From the NCBI GenBank assembly GCA_902776285.1, contig CACYPK010000011.1:53060-117059 (forward strand): a DNA stretch of 64,000 bases. Direction: 5' to 3'. This DNA is from an uncultured Eubacteriales bacterium (GTDB lineage Bacteria; Bacillota; Clostridia; Peptostreptococcales; Anaerovoracaceae). Of this stretch, positions 36,715-45,870 are shown one piece after another; within the stretch, counting starts at the first letter, position 1, and the number at the start of each line of letters is the position of its first letter. Below the pieces are notes generated by a model, which did not search any database, was not told the origin of the DNA, and worked only from the letters and a program-made list of their open reading frames with translations. The translations under genes were made by a program, and so were the position numbers.

Positions 36715-37659
36715 ATGGCAGAAATCATAACATTGGGAGAACTTCTCATAGATCTTACTCAGAGAGGAAAGGATGAGAACGGCAACGGTGAGTTCACCGC
36801 GTTTCCGGGCGGAGCTCCGGCAAATGTCGCCGTGGCGGCTTCAAGACTCGGCGCTTCAGCAGGTTTTATAGGCAAGGTCGGAGATGACGCTTTCGGACGC
36901 AGCCTCGCGGACACACTGAAGAAAGACAATGTCGATATAAGAGGCTTATACTACGATGATTATCAGCCGACGACCATGGCGATAGTTTCGGTAGATGAAA
37001 AAGGCGAGCGTGATTTTTCCTTTTACAGAAAACCGGGCGCGGATACTCAGCTGACTGTTGACGAGGCGGTTGGAGCCCTATCCGCGGACCTTCCGAAGAT
37101 CCTGCATATCGGCTCGCTGTCGATGACGACCTCGCCGGGAAAGGAAGCGTGTGAAGAGGCCGTCAGGTACGCGAAGGAGAACGGCGCGGCAATAAGCTAT
37201 GACCCTAACTACAGGGCGGCCCTCTGGGACAGTGAAGAACGCGCTGTGGAAATGATGAAGTCGCTTCTTAAATATACGGATATACTCAAGGTGTCTGACG
37301 AGGAGATGGTCATGCTGACCGGCAGCGACGATTTCGCCGAGGGAAGCCGTATTCTTGCGGAATACGGGATAAGCCTGGTTATGGTCACCATGGGCGGCGA
37401 CGGAGTTTTCGTGAGACGCGGAGACTACGCCGAGCAGATACCGGGCTTCAGCGTAAAGGTCGCGGACACGAACGGAGCCGGCGATACCTTCGCGGGAGCC
37501 ATGCTTGCCCAGATCGTCAGAAGAGAAGGCCTGATCGAAGGTCTTACAGAAGAAGAACTCAAATCTTTCGTGACTTATGCTAATAAAGCCGCGTCCATCA
37601 CATGCTCGCGTCACGGAGCTATACCTGCGATGCCGACGGCGGATGAAGTGAAACTATGA
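36715..37659 (+). CDS. Fructokinase, PfkB family
   Basis: ATP-dependent sugar kinase of 314 residues. The N-terminal sugar-binding region is FPGGAPANVAVAASRLG, and the C-terminal signature DTNGAGDTFAGAML carries the catalytic base Asp257. Context (GH32 and amylosucrase both release fructose) points to fructokinase making fructose 6-phosphate. It has an AGGAGG site and overlaps the next gene by 4 bases (ATGA). Confidence 0.88.
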   Translation: MAEIITLGELLIDLTQRGKDENGNGEFTAFPGGAPANVAVAASRLGASAGFIGKVGDDAFGRSLADTLKKDNVDIRGLYYDDYQPTTMAIVSVDEKGERDFSFYRKPGADTQLTVDEAVGALSADLPKILHIGSLSMTTSPGKEACEEAVRYAKENGAAISYDPNYRAALWDSEERAVEMMKSLLKYTDILKVSDEEMVMLTGSDDFAEGSRILAEYGISLVMVTMGGDGVFVRRGDYAEQIPGFSVKVADTNGAGDTFAGAMLAQIVRREGLIEGLTEEELKSFVTYANKAASITCSRHGAIPAMPTADEVKL

Positions 37660-39467
37660 ACAGAAAAGGTAATAAAAGAAGCAGATTCGATGCGAGGCTC
37701 GAGGTCTATTATGATGAGCTGAGGCAGCTTTTCATGGATCTGTACCATGATGAGGAAGCATTCGAATACTTCCTGGACATGCTCCGGAAAAACTTCAGGG
37801 AGCGCAAGAAGACTCTCAAGGATGTGGACGCAAGGCGCTCGGCACACCCGGACATGCATCATTCAAACAGGATGATGGGCATGATGCTGTATACGGAGAA
37901 CTTTGCCGGCGACCTTAATGGTGTTGCTGAAAAGCTCGAGTATTTCAAGGAATGCGGAGTAAAGTATGTGCACCTCATGCCGCTCCTGGACGCGCCGGAA
38001 GACAGCGCCAGAAGTGACGGCGGATACGCCGTATCCGATTTCCGCAAGGTAAAACCGGAACTGGGGACCATGGAAGACCTGGAGAAGCTCACGAGCGCCT
38101 GTCACCGCAGGGGCATACGCGTATGCCTTGATTTCGTCATGAACCATACCAGCGATGAACACGCCTGGGCAAAGGCCGCGAGAGACGGCGACCCGCTCGC
38201 GCAGAGCAGATACTTCTTCTACGATAACTGGGACATCCCACGTCAGTACGAAGAGACCATGCCTCAGGTCTTCCCGGAGACAGCACCGGGCAATTTCACA
38301 TACTTCGACGATATCGGCAAGATAGTCATGACGACGTTCTACCCGTTCCAGTGGGACCTCAACTACGGCAATCCGCTGGTGTTCAATGATATGACAGACA
38401 ACCTGCTGTATCTCGCGAACAGGGGAGTGGACATCGTAAGACTGGATGCCGTTCCGTATATCTGGAAAGAACTCGGCACCAGCTGCCGCAACCTGCCTCA
38501 GGTGCATACGCTTGTGCGCATGATGAATATCGCGTGCAGGATAGTCTGCCCGAGCGTTCTGCTGCTGGGCGAAGTAGTTATGGAACCGAGCAAGGTGCTG
38601 CCGTACTTCGGCACCGAAGACAAGCCGGAGTGCGACATGCTCTATAACGTCACCACAATGGCGACGATATGGCACACCATGGCAACGCGCGACGTGAGGC
38701 TCCTGAGACATCAGCTTCAGCAGATAGAGAACGTGCCTTCGAACTGTATATTCCAGAATTACCTCAGGTGCCACGATGACATCGGTTGGGGGCTTGACTA
38801 CGGATTCCTGGGACAGTACGGAATGGGAGAGGCTTCGCATAAGAAGTACCTGAACGACTGGTTCACAGGCAAGTATTACGGAAGCCCTGCAAGAGGCGAA
38901 CTGTACAACGATTCGGAGTGGCTGCGTGACGCCAGGCTTTGCGGGACCACTGCTTCGCTCTGCGGTGTCGAGGCAGCGCTTTATGAAAAAAACGAGGAAG
39001 CTCTTCAGCGCGCGATCGACGCGGATGTCATGCTTCACGCGTGTATGCTGACACTGCGCGGCATTCCGGTGCTGTACAGCGGTGATGAGATCGGCATGCT
39101 CAACGACTACGATTACCATAACGACCCGGGAAAACAGGCGGACAGCCGCAATATCCACAGGGGAAAGATGGACTGGAAGAAGGCAGACGATAGATTCGAT
39201 CCGTCGACTGTTACGGCGCGTATCTTCAGTGAGATCAAAAAACTCATCATGATACGCAAGTACAACGATGTGTTCCACTCGGACGCCCACGTGTACCCGG
39301 TTGACACCGGAGACAACAGGGTGCTTGGCATCATAAGAGAGTATGAAGGAAAGCGCCTGCTCGGCCTCTTCAACTTCTCGCCTGACTATGTAAACGCGTG
39401 GATAGACGGCGGTGAATACAATATGAAACCTTACGGATTCCGCTGGATACTGAACGTATTCTATTGA
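37656..39467 (+). CDS. Amylosucrase, GH13 subfamily 4-like
   Basis: Transfers the glucose of sucrose to a growing alpha-1,4-glucan and frees fructose. 603 residues with an N-terminal helical domain (1-80) and the GH13 barrel. The phrases NRFAGDL-like ENFAGDLNGV, YVHLMPLL, DGGYAVSDF, FQWDLNYGNP and the active-site Asp264 (VRLDAVPY), Glu306 (LLGEVVM) and CHDDIGWG line up with Neisseria amylosucrase, in the same order. Sucrose phosphorylase is the main alternative, but the long N-terminal domain favours amylosucrase. Last gene of the sugar locus. Confidence 0.88.
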   Translation: MNRKGNKRSRFDARLEVYYDELRQLFMDLYHDEEAFEYFLDMLRKNFRERKKTLKDVDARRSAHPDMHHSNRMMGMMLYTENFAGDLNGVAEKLEYFKECGVKYVHLMPLLDAPEDSARSDGGYAVSDFRKVKPELGTMEDLEKLTSACHRRGIRVCLDFVMNHTSDEHAWAKAARDGDPLAQSRYFFYDNWDIPRQYEETMPQVFPETAPGNFTYFDDIGKIVMTTFYPFQWDLNYGNPLVFNDMTDNLLYLANRGVDIVRLDAVPYIWKELGTSCRNLPQVHTLVRMMNIACRIVCPSVLLLGEVVMEPSKVLPYFGTEDKPECDMLYNVTTMATIWHTMATRDVRLLRHQLQQIENVPSNCIFQNYLRCHDDIGWGLDYGFLGQYGMGEASHKKYLNDWFTGKYYGSPARGELYNDSEWLRDARLCGTTASLCGVEAALYEKNEEALQRAIDADVMLHACMLTLRGIPVLYSGDEIGMLNDYDYHNDPGKQADSRNIHRGKMDWKKADDRFDPSTVTARIFSEIKKLIMIRKYNDVFHSDAHVYPVDTGDNRVLGIIREYEGKRLLGLFNFSPDYVNAWIDGGEYNMKPYGFRWILNVFY

Positions 39468-39481
39468 CCGGTGACCGGTCA
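39465..39481. repeat. Palindrome spanning two convergent stop codons
   Basis: TGACCGGTGACCGGTCA is a perfect 17-base inverted repeat whose first three bases are the amylosucrase stop and whose last three are the stop of the facing gene. No T-run follows on either side, so a terminator role is doubtful. Confidence 0.6.
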
Positions 39482-40297
39482 GCGATCCCTTTTGTTCAGC
39501 AGACGGGCCGCGACGCTTCCGGCTGCGGCCACGGCAGTTGAATAAAGCAGAAGACCCGCGGGTATTCCCGCGGTTTTTTGTATGGCGCCGACCAGCGGCT
39601 GAGGCGAGATGTGATAAGGATTGAGATAAAACATCGCCGCGTAGCTGTGGACTATGGCGGGATCCGCGGCATGCAGGGACTGCATCAGCGGCTCGGTCAT
39701 GATATTGATCATGACCGCTATAGCGCAAAGCGCGGCAAAAAGGACAGCGGCATTTGACAGCGCCTTTGCGGACGTGCCGGCTCTGCCCGTTATGAGTATC
39801 AGAAGACTTATGAAAAGCAGGATGCCGTGCCATATGAATCCGTGCAGTGTGAGTGCAGTATACGTGCGGAGTATGTCTTCGGGATAGATAAGAGCCGCGG
39901 CAGCGCTTATGAAGGTGTAGCCTCCCATGAATGTCAGGATTACTCTTTGAGCGCGCGGCGCCATGGCAGGAAGAAGGACGCAGAGATACATCGGAACCGA
40001 GCACAGCTGGAACGGAAAGTACCACCAGTCATACGTTCCGCCGTTGACTATATAGAAGAGAAAAAGCTGCTTATAAACCTCGAGCACGGCAAGGACCGCG
40101 CCGGTGACCGTGAGGATCTTCACGAGTCTTTTGTCCGGATCTTCAGCGTTCATCACGCGTTTCGCGAAAAAGGAGGCCAGCAGAACAGCTGCCGCGGCCG
40201 TGATGACAGCCGCCGCAATATGAAAGGCGCCGAAAAGCCGGGGCGCTTCCATCCTCCACGCGGTCATATTCAGTAATGGCATCAGGAATTCTTTCAT
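39479..40297 (-). CDS. YwaF/TIGR02206-type integral membrane protein
   Basis: About 272 residues with seven hydrophobic segments. The order of motifs, an FGAFH opening helix, a VLEVYKQLF helix, WWYFPFQLCSVPMYLCVLLP and GGYTF, matches the YwaF (TIGR02206) family of unknown function. The start is uncertain: ATGs at 40309 and 40297 are both close, and neither has a good ribosome site. It faces the sugar operon and diverges from hydF. Possible transporter or sensor; no evidence for either. Confidence 0.7.
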   Translation of the reverse strand: MKEFLMPLLNMTAWRMEAPRLFGAFHIAAAVITAAAAVLLASFFAKRVMNAEDPDKRLVKILTVTGAVLAVLEVYKQLFLFYIVNGGTYDWWYFPFQLCSVPMYLCVLLPAMAPRAQRVILTFMGGYTFISAAAALIYPEDILRTYTALTLHGFIWHGILLFISLLILITGRAGTSAKALSNAAVLFAALCAIAVMINIMTEPLMQSLHAADPAIVHSYAAMFYLNPYHISPQPLVGAIQKTAGIPAGLLLYSTAVAAAGSVAARLLNKRDR

Positions 40298-40334
40298 CAC
40301 AAAAATCATACATTGCGGGAGGCTTAAAATCAAT

Positions 40335-40362
40335 TTGATATGATGTCCGCTGCTGATATAAT
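40335..40362 (+). promoter_or_regulatory. Promoter of hydF
   Basis: TTGATA at 40335-40340 and a consensus TATAAT at 40357-40362 with a 16-base spacer, 38 bases before the hydF ATG. Confidence 0.7.
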
Positions 40363-40399
40363 TGACACATAGCGAATCAATGACAGAAAGGACCGTACA

Positions 40400-41647
40400 A
40401 TGGCGGGAATGAACGATACGCCTTCGGGCGAAAGAGTGCATATAGGATTTTTCGGACGCAGAAACGCGGGCAAGTCAAGCGTGGTGAACGCGGTGACGGG
40501 CCAGGATCTCGCGGTGGTTTCAGAAGTTAAGGGGACCACGACGGATCCGGTGAAGAAAGCGATGGAGATACTTCCGCTCGGGCCTGTGGTGATAATCGAT
40601 ACTCCAGGCTTTGACGACGAAGGAAGCCTCGGAGACCTCCGCGTGAAAAGGACAAAAAAGATACTCGAGCAGACAGACATCGCCGTGCTCGTAGTGGATA
40701 CGACAGAAGGGTTCAGAAAGGTCGATGAAGAACTGACGGATCTTTTCAGGGAAAGAAAGATCCCGTGTCTGGTCGCGCTGAACAAGAGCGATATACCTGA
40801 GGATTCCGAGGACCATAATGTTGATGAAGAGGACCCGGGCCTGTTTGCGAGGATCGCCAAAAACTGCGATGGCATGATACACGTGAGCGCTCTTTCCGGT
40901 GAGGGCATAGATGAGCTGAAAAACAGGATCGCCGCCCTTAAGCCTGAGGAAGGCGGCGAACGTCTTGTAGCGGACAAGATAAAAGCGGGAGATCTTATCG
41001 TCCTTGTTGTGCCTATCGACAAAGCCGCTCCCAAGGGAAGGCTCATACTTCCTCAGCAGCAGACCATAAGAGACATACTGGATGCAGGAGCGTCCGCAGT
41101 AGTGGTACAGGATACTGAGCTTGCCGGCACACTGGCCAAACTCGGTACGAAACCTTCCCTTGTCATAACAGACAGCCAGGTATTCGGCAAGGTCGATAAG
41201 ATCGTCCCGGCCGATGTGCCGCTGACATCTTTCTCCATACTGATGGCGCGTTACAAAGGTCTTCTTGAGGATGCCGTAAAGGGCGTCGCCGCCATCACGG
41301 GACTTAAGGATGGTGACAGGATACTTATCGCGGAGGGCTGCACTCATCACAGGCAGTGCGGAGATATCGGCACTGATAAGATACCTAAGTGGCTCAGCGG
41401 ATTCACCGGAAAGGACCTGGTGTTTGAAACCGCGAGCGGAACAGGATATCCTGATGACCTGACTCCTTACGCTCTGGTGGTCCACTGCGGCGGATGCATG
41501 CTCAATGAAAAGGAAGTGAAGCACCGCGCTGCGAAGACCGTCGCTCAGGGAGTGCCTATCACCAATTACGGCACACTGATCGCCCATGTCCACGGCATAC
41601 TCAGGCGCAGCCTGGAGATCTTCCCTGAATATGCGAAACTGCTTTAA
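40400..41647 (+). CDS. hydF: [FeFe]-hydrogenase H-cluster maturation GTPase HydF
   Basis: Scaffold on which the diiron subcluster is assembled before transfer to the hydrogenase. 415 residues: an N-terminal GTPase (P-loop GRRNAGKSS, switch GTTTDP, DTPGFDD, NKSD), a middle dimerisation domain and a C-terminal Fe-S domain. The cluster ligands are Cys314 in CTHHRQC and the pair Cys363/Cys366 in HCGGCM. GAAAGGA precedes the ATG. HydE, HydG and the hydrogenase are not in the window. The gene shows the cell makes an [FeFe] hydrogenase, fitting an anaerobic fermenter. Confidence 0.96.
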   Translation: MAGMNDTPSGERVHIGFFGRRNAGKSSVVNAVTGQDLAVVSEVKGTTTDPVKKAMEILPLGPVVIIDTPGFDDEGSLGDLRVKRTKKILEQTDIAVLVVDTTEGFRKVDEELTDLFRERKIPCLVALNKSDIPEDSEDHNVDEEDPGLFARIAKNCDGMIHVSALSGEGIDELKNRIAALKPEEGGERLVADKIKAGDLIVLVVPIDKAAPKGRLILPQQQTIRDILDAGASAVVVQDTELAGTLAKLGTKPSLVITDSQVFGKVDKIVPADVPLTSFSILMARYKGLLEDAVKGVAAITGLKDGDRILIAEGCTHHRQCGDIGTDKIPKWLSGFTGKDLVFETASGTGYPDDLTPYALVVHCGGCMLNEKEVKHRAAKTVAQGVPITNYGTLIAHVHGILRRSLEIFPEYAKLL

Positions 41648-41661
41648 AATACTGAACGGCA

Positions 41662-41697
41662 TAAAAGGCGCGGCTCGGAAACCGCGCTTTTGTTTTG
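41662..41697 (+). terminator. Intrinsic terminator after hydF
   Basis: Stem AAAAGGCGCGG / CCGCGCTTTT with a one-base bulge, followed by GTTTTGG. Confidence 0.75.
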
Positions 41698-41817
41698 GGT
41701 TTCATTTTTGCAGAATTGTAGAGAAATGGTTTTGTATTTGCTAAAATGAATCAATGGTATGTTCTTTATAAAGGGCCTGCCTGATTGAACATATAAGGGA
41801 CAAAACGAGGGAATTAA

Positions 41818-43485
41818 ATGAGAAAGTATAAATGCGTATATGACATAGAATTCCAGGATCTCAAGGAGATCATGGATTTTGTCGTCGACAAGTACGCGGA
41901 CAACACCGCGTTCATCTACAAGACTCCTGACAGAAAGAGCAAAGTCGAGATCACATACCGCAAGTTCAGGGATGACATCGATACTATCGGTGCGTATCTG
42001 ATCAGCAAGGGTCTCAAGGGCAAGAGGATCGTTGTCATTGGTCCTAACTCGTATGCGTGGCTGGCGGCTTATTACGGCATCGTCATCAATGTCGGAGTCG
42101 TAGTGCCTCTGGACAAGGGCCTTCCTGAAGAGGAGATCGTGAACTCGCTGATCAAGTGCAAAGCCGACGCCATCGTTTATGACGAAAGCCTTGGCTGGGA
42201 CTTTGAGAAGATCATTGCCAATGAAGGCATTACTGTCAAGACTCTCATACCTATGTCTGAGATCTCGCAGGAAGCTCTGGCGGAGCACGCTAAGCTCGTA
42301 GATCAGTACAGACCGGAGTTCAAGGTCATCGACAAGCACGCGACGGACATCATCGTATTCACTTCCGGAACATCCGCGGACGCGAAGGCGGCTCAGCTCT
42401 CGCAGCGCAATATAGCTTCGACCATAGCCGCAATGAGAAAGGTCGAGCCGATCTTTGAGGACGACGTGGAGATGATCCTGCTTCCTCTGCATCACGTATT
42501 CGGCAACCAGGGCGTTCTGATGTTCATCAGCAACGGCTGCACCAACGTGTTCTGCAGCGGACTGAAGTATATACAGAAGGAGCTCAAGGAATACGGAGTC
42601 ACCGCGTTCTTCTGCGTACCGCTCATCATCGAATCGATGATCAACAAGGTGCTCAAGACGGCAGAAAAGGAAGGCAAGCTTCAGAAGCTCGAGACCGGCC
42701 GCAAGATATCCAAGGCGCTGCTCAAAGTGGGCATCGATGTAAGGCGCAAGCTGTTCAAGGATGTCATTGACGGACTCGGCGGTAAACTGAGGTTCCTCAT
42801 AAGCGGAGCGGCAGGACTCGATCTTAAGATACTCGAGTACGCGACTGACTTCGGCATCCTTACCGTACAGGGCTACGGCCTCACTGAGACCGCCCCGACC
42901 ATCGCTTCTGAGAGCTACTTCTACAGAAGACCGGGCTCGGTCGGACACGCCATGCCGGGAGTCGAAGTAAAGATCAACGATCCTGATGAGGACGGCATCG
43001 GAGAACTCTTCGCAATGGGTCCTAACATCATGAAGGGATATCTTGACGACCCTGAGGCGGACAAAGAGGTGTTCGTGAACGGCTGGTTCAATACGGGTGA
43101 CCTTGCCCGCATCGATAAGGACGGTTATATCTTCCTGACGGGCCGCAAGAAGAACGTCATAGTCCTCAAGAACGGCAAGAACATCTATCCTGAAGAGATA
43201 GAAGAACTGATCGGCAAGATCCCGTACGTAGCGGAGAACGTCGTGATGGGTGAAGAAGAAGGCGATGACTACAGACTCGTAGCTCATGTGGTCTATGACC
43301 CTGAAGCGGAAGAACTCAAGGGAAAGAGCCCTGAAGAGATCCAGGCTATAGCCGACGCGGACATCGAGAAGATCAACGACGAGATGCCTAAGTATAAGCG
43401 CATCAAGCAGACTTATCTCAGGACTGAGCCTTTCGAAAAGACAACGACACAGAAGATCAAGCGCCGCAAAGTAAAGACACAGTAA
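41818..43485 (+). CDS. Long-chain acyl-CoA synthetase (AMP-binding family)
   Basis: Adenylate-forming enzyme of 555 residues that would activate a fatty or other carboxylic acid with ATP and CoA. The phosphate loop is VFTSGTSADAKAAQLSQ, in which the usual TTGxPKG is altered but the Lys is kept. Other motifs are GYGLTETAP (A5), GWFNTGDLARID (A7) and GRKKNVIVLKNGKNIYPEEIE (A8). The C-terminal IKRRKVK end contains the likely catalytic Lys. The substrate is unknown. An AGGG site precedes the ATG. It is followed closely by a lipoprotein gene. Confidence 0.88.
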   Translation: MRKYKCVYDIEFQDLKEIMDFVVDKYADNTAFIYKTPDRKSKVEITYRKFRDDIDTIGAYLISKGLKGKRIVVIGPNSYAWLAAYYGIVINVGVVVPLDKGLPEEEIVNSLIKCKADAIVYDESLGWDFEKIIANEGITVKTLIPMSEISQEALAEHAKLVDQYRPEFKVIDKHATDIIVFTSGTSADAKAAQLSQRNIASTIAAMRKVEPIFEDDVEMILLPLHHVFGNQGVLMFISNGCTNVFCSGLKYIQKELKEYGVTAFFCVPLIIESMINKVLKTAEKEGKLQKLETGRKISKALLKVGIDVRRKLFKDVIDGLGGKLRFLISGAAGLDLKILEYATDFGILTVQGYGLTETAPTIASESYFYRRPGSVGHAMPGVEVKINDPDEDGIGELFAMGPNIMKGYLDDPEADKEVFVNGWFNTGDLARIDKDGYIFLTGRKKNVIVLKNGKNIYPEEIEELIGKIPYVAENVVMGEEEGDDYRLVAHVVYDPEAEELKGKSPEEIQAIADADIEKINDEMPKYKRIKQTYLRTEPFEKTTTQKIKRRKVKTQ

Positions 43486-43497
43486 AGGAGAAGAGCA

Positions 43498-44169
43498 ATG
43501 AAAAAGGGGACCAGAAGGTTTTCACTGATAGCGCTGTCACTGATACTCGTGATCAGCATGCTTGCAGGATGCAGCTCAAAGCCGAAGCCGGAGGATGCTC
43601 AGGCCTATGTCAAGGCCACGCTGGATATCATCTGCACCGGAGATTATGATCACTCGGTCAAAATAGAGGATATCGAAGAAGGCGAAGAGGGAGAAATACG
43701 CGACCAGGTAATAGAGTCGATGCTTGCCTCATTCGGCGCGGAACAGGGCCTGGATGAAGAAGTGAAAGGCAGATTCAAGGACAGCCTGATCGACGCGTTC
43801 TCAAAGGCAAAATACACTGTCGGAGAAGCTGTTCCGACGGACGACGGCGGATATGACGTCTCCGTTACAATCGAGCCGCTTCAGGTGTTCGCGGGTTTCA
43901 GCGAAAACTTTGAAAGCACTGTCCAGGCGAGGGCTTTGGAAGAGTACGACACGGTCATGAACATGTCAGATGAGGAATTGAATTCTTTCGTAATGGGCAT
44001 AGTCGTGGATATGATCAACGAAAATCTTGCCGATCCTAAGTATGATCCGGCTGAAACAGTAACTGTCCATTATGGACTTATTGATGAAGAAAACAACTTA
44101 TACGGCTGCGCTTCCGGAGAGGGCGAGAAGCTGGGCGCAAAGATATTCTCGACGGAAGGTATGAACTAA
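43498..44169 (+). CDS. Putative lipoprotein, unknown function
   Basis: 223 residues with a lipoprotein signal ending MLAGC (Cys25). The mature part is acidic and mostly helical with a repeated-looking element (TLDIICTGDYDHSVK; SLIDAFSKAKYTVGEAV), resembling clostridial DUF5105-type lipoproteins, though this is only a loose match. AAAGGAG precedes the ATG, 12 bases after the acyl-CoA synthetase, so the two are likely cotranscribed and end at the strong hairpin downstream. Confidence 0.7.
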   Translation: MKKGTRRFSLIALSLILVISMLAGCSSKPKPEDAQAYVKATLDIICTGDYDHSVKIEDIEEGEEGEIRDQVIESMLASFGAEQGLDEEVKGRFKDSLIDAFSKAKYTVGEAVPTDDGGYDVSVTIEPLQVFAGFSENFESTVQARALEEYDTVMNMSDEELNSFVMGIVVDMINENLADPKYDPAETVTVHYGLIDEENNLYGCASGEGEKLGAKIFSTEGMN

Positions 44170-44216
44170 ACCGTTCACCTGAAGTACCCGGGAATTCTAT
44201 AGCGATAACAAATAAG

Positions 44217-44260
44217 CGGAGCGGGCAGAATAGATTTTATCTATTTTGCCCGCTCTTTTA
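44217..44260 (+). terminator. Strong intrinsic terminator
   Basis: Stem GAGCGGGCA / TGCCCGCTC, extended inward by ATAGA / TCTAT, then TTTT. It isolates the lipoprotein unit from the reductase gene. Confidence 0.9.
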
Positions 44261-44352
44261 GTGATAGTAAAATTTATCTGTAAGCAGCCGCCGCAAGCAC
44301 TCGCAGCGACGGCACTTGTATGTTGTTTTTTATTGTAAAAGGGAGATTTATT

Positions 44353-45621
44353 ATGGCTGACAATCAAAAAATGTGGGCTGATCTCGGTATGAACCTCGAG
44401 CTTCACGATATGCTTTGCGAGGTGCTTCCGGGCGCTATCGGTGATGTATTCATGTCGCAGGAGAACAGACCTGCCGCTATGGACTACTTTGACATGGTCC
44501 TCGCGGATGTACACGGACTCAGACCTTCCGAGCTCGTAGAGTTCAGAAAGAACGGCGGCAAGGTATTCGGTACTTTCTGCGCTTATGTACCTGACGAAGT
44601 CATCTTCGCTGCAGGCGGAATCGCTACAGGTCTCTGCGCCGGTTCGCAGTTCTGGGTACCGGGCGGCGAGAGATATCTGCCGGCTAACACATGCCCGCTG
44701 ATCAAGGCTATGCTCGGAGCAAGATTCGACAAGACATGCCCGTTCTACAGACTGGCTGACGTTTACATCGGAGAGACAACTTGCGACGGCAAGAAGAAGG
44801 CTTATGAGATCCTCGGAACAGACGTGCCTCTGCACGTAATGGATCTGCCTCAGATGAAGAGAGATAAGGACCTTCTTAAGTGGGCGGACGAGATCAAAGA
44901 GCTTATCAAGATAGTCGAAGAGACAACAGGCAACAAGGTAACTGCAGAAGCTCTTGCTGAGAACATCAAGAAGATCAACGCAAAGAGAGCCGCTCTCCAG
45001 AGACTGTACAGCCTCAGATGGAAAGAGAACGTTCCTATCAGCGGAACCGACGTACTGCTCATCTCACAGATCGCTTACTATGATGATCCTGAGAGATTCG
45101 CGGCAATGGTCAACAAGCTGTGCGACGAGCTCGAGCAGAGAGTCGCTGACGGCGTGAACCTCGCGGCAGGAAAGAAGAGGATCCTCATTTCCGGAACACC
45201 GATGGCTATTCCTAACTGGAAGCTCCACAACCTCGTTGAGACAAGCGGCGGAATCGTTGTTTGCGAAGAGACATGCACAGGCACAAGATATTTTGAGAAC
45301 TTTGTTGATGAAGGCGGAAAGGATCTGGACGAAATGGTACAGAACATCGCCAACAGATACATGGGCATCAACTGCGCTTGCTTCACACCAAACACAGCGA
45401 GATTCGACGATGTAGTAAGACTCGCTAAGGCCAGCAAGGCTGACGGAGTCATCGATGTAAGCCTCATGTTCTGCCAGACATATGACATCGAAGGCAGAGC
45501 TCTTGAAGAGAGATGCAAGGCAGAAGGAATTCCGTTCCTCGGCATCGAGACAGACTACACTGACAACGACGCTCAGCAGCTCAAGACAAGGATCGGCGCG
45601 TTCATCGAAATGCTCGGCTAA
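44353..45621 (+). CDS. Double-cubane-cluster reductase (2-hydroxyacyl-CoA dehydratase component family)
   Basis: 422 residues of the HgdB/BcrC superfamily. It is encoded alone, followed by a DUF3343 protein and a one-subunit ATP-dependent activator, the arrangement known for the double-cubane-cluster protein (DCCP/YjiM), an enzyme that carries an [Fe8S9]-type cluster and reduces small molecules at low potential. Cys candidates are in NTCPLIKA, KTCPFYRLAD, CEETCTGT and NCACFTPN. ATG 44353 follows AAGGGAG. A subunit of a true 2-hydroxyacyl-CoA dehydratase is the alternative, but no second subunit is nearby. Confidence 0.82.
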   Translation: MADNQKMWADLGMNLELHDMLCEVLPGAIGDVFMSQENRPAAMDYFDMVLADVHGLRPSELVEFRKNGGKVFGTFCAYVPDEVIFAAGGIATGLCAGSQFWVPGGERYLPANTCPLIKAMLGARFDKTCPFYRLADVYIGETTCDGKKKAYEILGTDVPLHVMDLPQMKRDKDLLKWADEIKELIKIVEETTGNKVTAEALAENIKKINAKRAALQRLYSLRWKENVPISGTDVLLISQIAYYDDPERFAAMVNKLCDELEQRVADGVNLAAGKKRILISGTPMAIPNWKLHNLVETSGGIVVCEETCTGTRYFENFVDEGGKDLDEMVQNIANRYMGINCACFTPNTARFDDVVRLAKASKADGVIDVSLMFCQTYDIEGRALEERCKAEGIPFLGIETDYTDNDAQQLKTRIGAFIEMLG

Positions 45622-45637
45622 TACCGGCAGTCGACGG

Positions 45638-45796
45638 ATCGATCCAAGGCAATTCGAGCCATCTTGGGTGAAAATCGATCGAAAGTCACTCATTGGCAAA
45701 AATCGATCCAAGGCAATTCAAGCCATCTTGGGCGAAAATCGATCGAAAGCCACTCATTGGCAAAAATCGATCCAAGGCAATTCTTAGGTGAAAAGA
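45638..45796 (+). repeat. 64-base tandem repeat, two and a half copies
   Basis: Units start at 45638, 45702 and 45766, each opening ATCGATCCAAGGCAATTC. The first two are full length and differ at about 3 positions; the third stops after ~18 shared bases. Each unit contains a CCAAG...CTTGG inverted repeat and two ATCGATC boxes. It begins just 17 bases after the reductase stop codon. Any reading frame through it is an artefact of repetition. Confidence 0.9.
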
Positions 45797-45832
45797 TGAC
45801 GGGACGGGACTTGCTCCCGTCCCATCGTTTTA
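45795..45832 (+). terminator. Terminator of the double-cubane reductase gene
   Basis: Stem GGGACGGGA / TCCCGTCCC with a 5-base loop, flanked by GATG / CATC, then CGTTTTAT. It lies right after the 64-base repeats. Confidence 0.8.
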
Positions 45833-45870
45833 TGACGGAAGCGCGCGACCCGGTGCATGCAGGTCATCAA

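Noticed and set aside
37863..40025. Long minus-strand frame of ~720 codons opposite the amylosucrase gene.
   Set aside because: Composition is that of an antisense shadow (many His, Arg, Val, Tyr) and the plus strand has a clear enzyme with all catalytic residues.
41644..43287. Minus-strand frame of ~547 codons opposite the acyl-CoA synthetase.
   Set aside because: Antisense shadow; the plus-strand product carries complete family motifs.
44353..45621. True 2-hydroxyglutaryl-CoA dehydratase subunit.
   Set aside because: No second dehydratase subunit or CoA-transferase is nearby, and the DUF3343 plus single activator context fits the double-cubane system better; not fully excluded.
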